DNA of 50,087 bases from Pirellula sp. Lineage in GTDB: Bacteria > Planctomycetota > Planctomycetia > Pirellulales > Lacipirellulaceae. The notes below the pieces were generated by a model, which did not search any database, was not told the origin of the DNA, and saw nothing but the letters and a program-made list of their open reading frames with translations. The DNA lies in contig PNKX01000031.1 in assembly GCA_013822725.1 (NCBI GenBank), positions 1 to 50,087 on the forward strand, read 5' to 3'. The stretch's first letter is position 1. Each line of letters begins with the position of its first letter. A program made the position numbers and the translations under genes. Below are positions 49,126 to 50,087 of this stretch, piece after piece.

Positions 49126-50087
49126 TTACCGGACGCTCATGTCGCTGCTCAGGCCGCCGGCGGCGACGAGGTACGCCTTTTGGACGTAGTCGGTCACCAT
49201 GCGGTGGGCGCTGAACCGAGCGGCGAGCGTCGCGATCGAGTTCGTCATCCGGGCAATCCACTCGTGCGGCAGGCCGTCAGCGTCGCGGAGGTAGAATAGC
49301 GGCACAATCTCTTCCGCCAGGACGCGGATCAGATCCTCGCCGTCGCGGGCGTCGTTGATCTCGACGTCGGCATGGGCCACGCCGCCGCCGATCGAGAAGC
49401 CGTTCATGCCGTTGTAGGCTTCGGCCCACCAACCATCGAGGACCGAGAAGTTCAGGCCGCCGTTGAGCACGGCCTTCTGACCGCTCGTGCCGGAGGCTTC
49501 CAGCGGACGCCGTGGGTTGTTTAGCCAGACGTCGACGCCCTGCACCATGTGACGGGCGACGTTGATGTCGTAGTCTTCGATGAAGACGACGCGGCCGGCG
49601 AACCGCGGGTCATGCCGCAGGTTGGCGATCTTCTGGATCAATTTCTTGCCTGGCTCGTCGGCGGGGTGAGCCTTGCCGGCGAACACCAGCTGCACGGGGC
49701 GATTCGGATCGTCGAGCAGGTCGGCCATCTGGTCGATGCTGCGGAGGAACAAGTCGGCCCGCTTGTAGGTGGCGAACCGGCGCGCGAAACCAATCGTCAG
49801 GGCGTTCGGATCGAGCACGGTGCGGGCTGCTTCGATGATCGCCGGATCCTCGTTGCGACGCCGCGATTGACGGCTGACGCGACGGCGGACGAATTCGAGC
49901 AGGCGGCTCTTCAGCGCGTTGTGCGTTTCCCACAATTCGCCGGGATCGACCGCGTAGATCTTCTGCCAGATGTCGGGCTCGCCCATGCGGGTGTGCCACT
50001 CGGTACCGAGATACTTGTCGTAGAGCTGCACCATCGGGTAGGCGAGCCACGTCGGGATATGGACGCCGTTGGTGATGTGGCCGATCG
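49126..50087 (-). CDS. glgP: Alpha-glucan (glycogen) phosphorylase, C-terminal part, runs off the window
   Basis: The frame continues to the window edge, so only the last 320 residues are seen. Motifs: GHITNGVHIPTWLAYP at the start, GFARRFATYKRADLFL (the conserved arginine/lysine-containing phosphate and PLP region), LVFAGKAHPADEPGKKLIQK, VVFIEDYDINVARHMVQGVD, WLNNPRRPLEASGTSGQKAV and GGLNFSVLDGWWAEAYNG, all typical of the Thermotoga-type alpha-glucan phosphorylases. PLP-dependent phosphorolysis of alpha-1,4-glucan to glucose 1-phosphate. The last 60 residues are helical and normal in length. Confidence 0.93.
   Translation of the reverse strand, partial: IGHITNGVHIPTWLAYPMVQLYDKYLGTEWHTRMGEPDIWQKIYAVDPGELWETHNALKSRLLEFVRRRVSRQSRRRNEDPAIIEAARTVLDPNALTIGFARRFATYKRADLFLRSIDQMADLLDDPNRPVQLVFAGKAHPADEPGKKLIQKIANLRHDPRFAGRVVFIEDYDINVARHMVQGVDVWLNNPRRPLEASGTSGQKAVLNGGLNFSVLDGWWAEAYNGMNGFSIGGGVAHADVEINDARDGEDLIRVLAEEIVPLFYLRDADGLPHEWIARMTNSIATLAARFSAHRMVTDYVQKAYLVAAGGLSSDMSVR

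Overview
The window looks like a chromosomal segment from a planctomycete of the Pirellulales type. This is inferred from high GC in the right half, a glycine/glutamine-rich DUF4175-like giant gene, a gldA / fused gldFG / DUF4340 cluster, LPS synthesis (lpxK), and many intergenic palindromic repeats. I had no database access; all family calls are from motif reading.

Left part (1-13.8 kb): a loosely packed, partly decaying accessory region. A minus-strand run (about 8524 down to 1331) holds a small membrane protein, two small soluble proteins, a DyP-type heme peroxidase, an OprB porin remnant, a flavin oxidoreductase that has lost its redox cysteines, an unknown protein, and a QEGLA/DUF1704 HExxxH protein. 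It is followed by an isolated small protein, a ThrE-type threonine/serine exporter, a class III nucleotide-cyclase-like protein, and the N-terminal quarter of an ATP-type PEP carboxykinase gene that ends abruptly.

Centre (13.8-23.1 kb): the most interesting part. It is an all-plus-strand island of very GC-rich, tightly overlapping genes encoding what reads as a full ubiquitin-like conjugation system: a beta-grasp modifier (15693-15944), an E2-like protein fused to a cysteine-rich RING/treble-clef-like tail (15941-16888), a JAB/JAMM isopeptidase (16785-17402) and a ThiF/E1-like adenylating enzyme (17390-18049). Upstream and co-directional are an M41-like protein whose HEAGH motif reads REAGH, a small membrane protein, a coiled-coil lipoprotein and an unknown 229-residue protein. 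Downstream are a membrane-anchored protein, an unknown zinc-ribbon protein, a small protein, and a large serine recombinase split over two genes, ending in a strong terminator at 23042-23081. A tRNA-Pro(CGG) lies 450 bp further on. I infer a mobile island carrying a Ubl-modification system, plausibly for defence.

Right part (23.8-50.1 kb): ordinary planctomycete housekeeping genes: an FHA-GAF sigma54 activator, a PQQ-propeller protein, a PaaK-like ligase with a DUF971 protein, an LRR lipoprotein, the DUF4340 / GldFG / GldA transporter cluster, a Nudix hydrolase, NadB, a TraR/DksA zinc-finger protein, the giant Q/G-rich membrane protein, LpxK, a BON protein, CysC, an acyl-CoA dehydrogenase and the C-terminal part of an alpha-glucan phosphorylase. 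The gaps are filled with several families of palindromes, some nested three deep.
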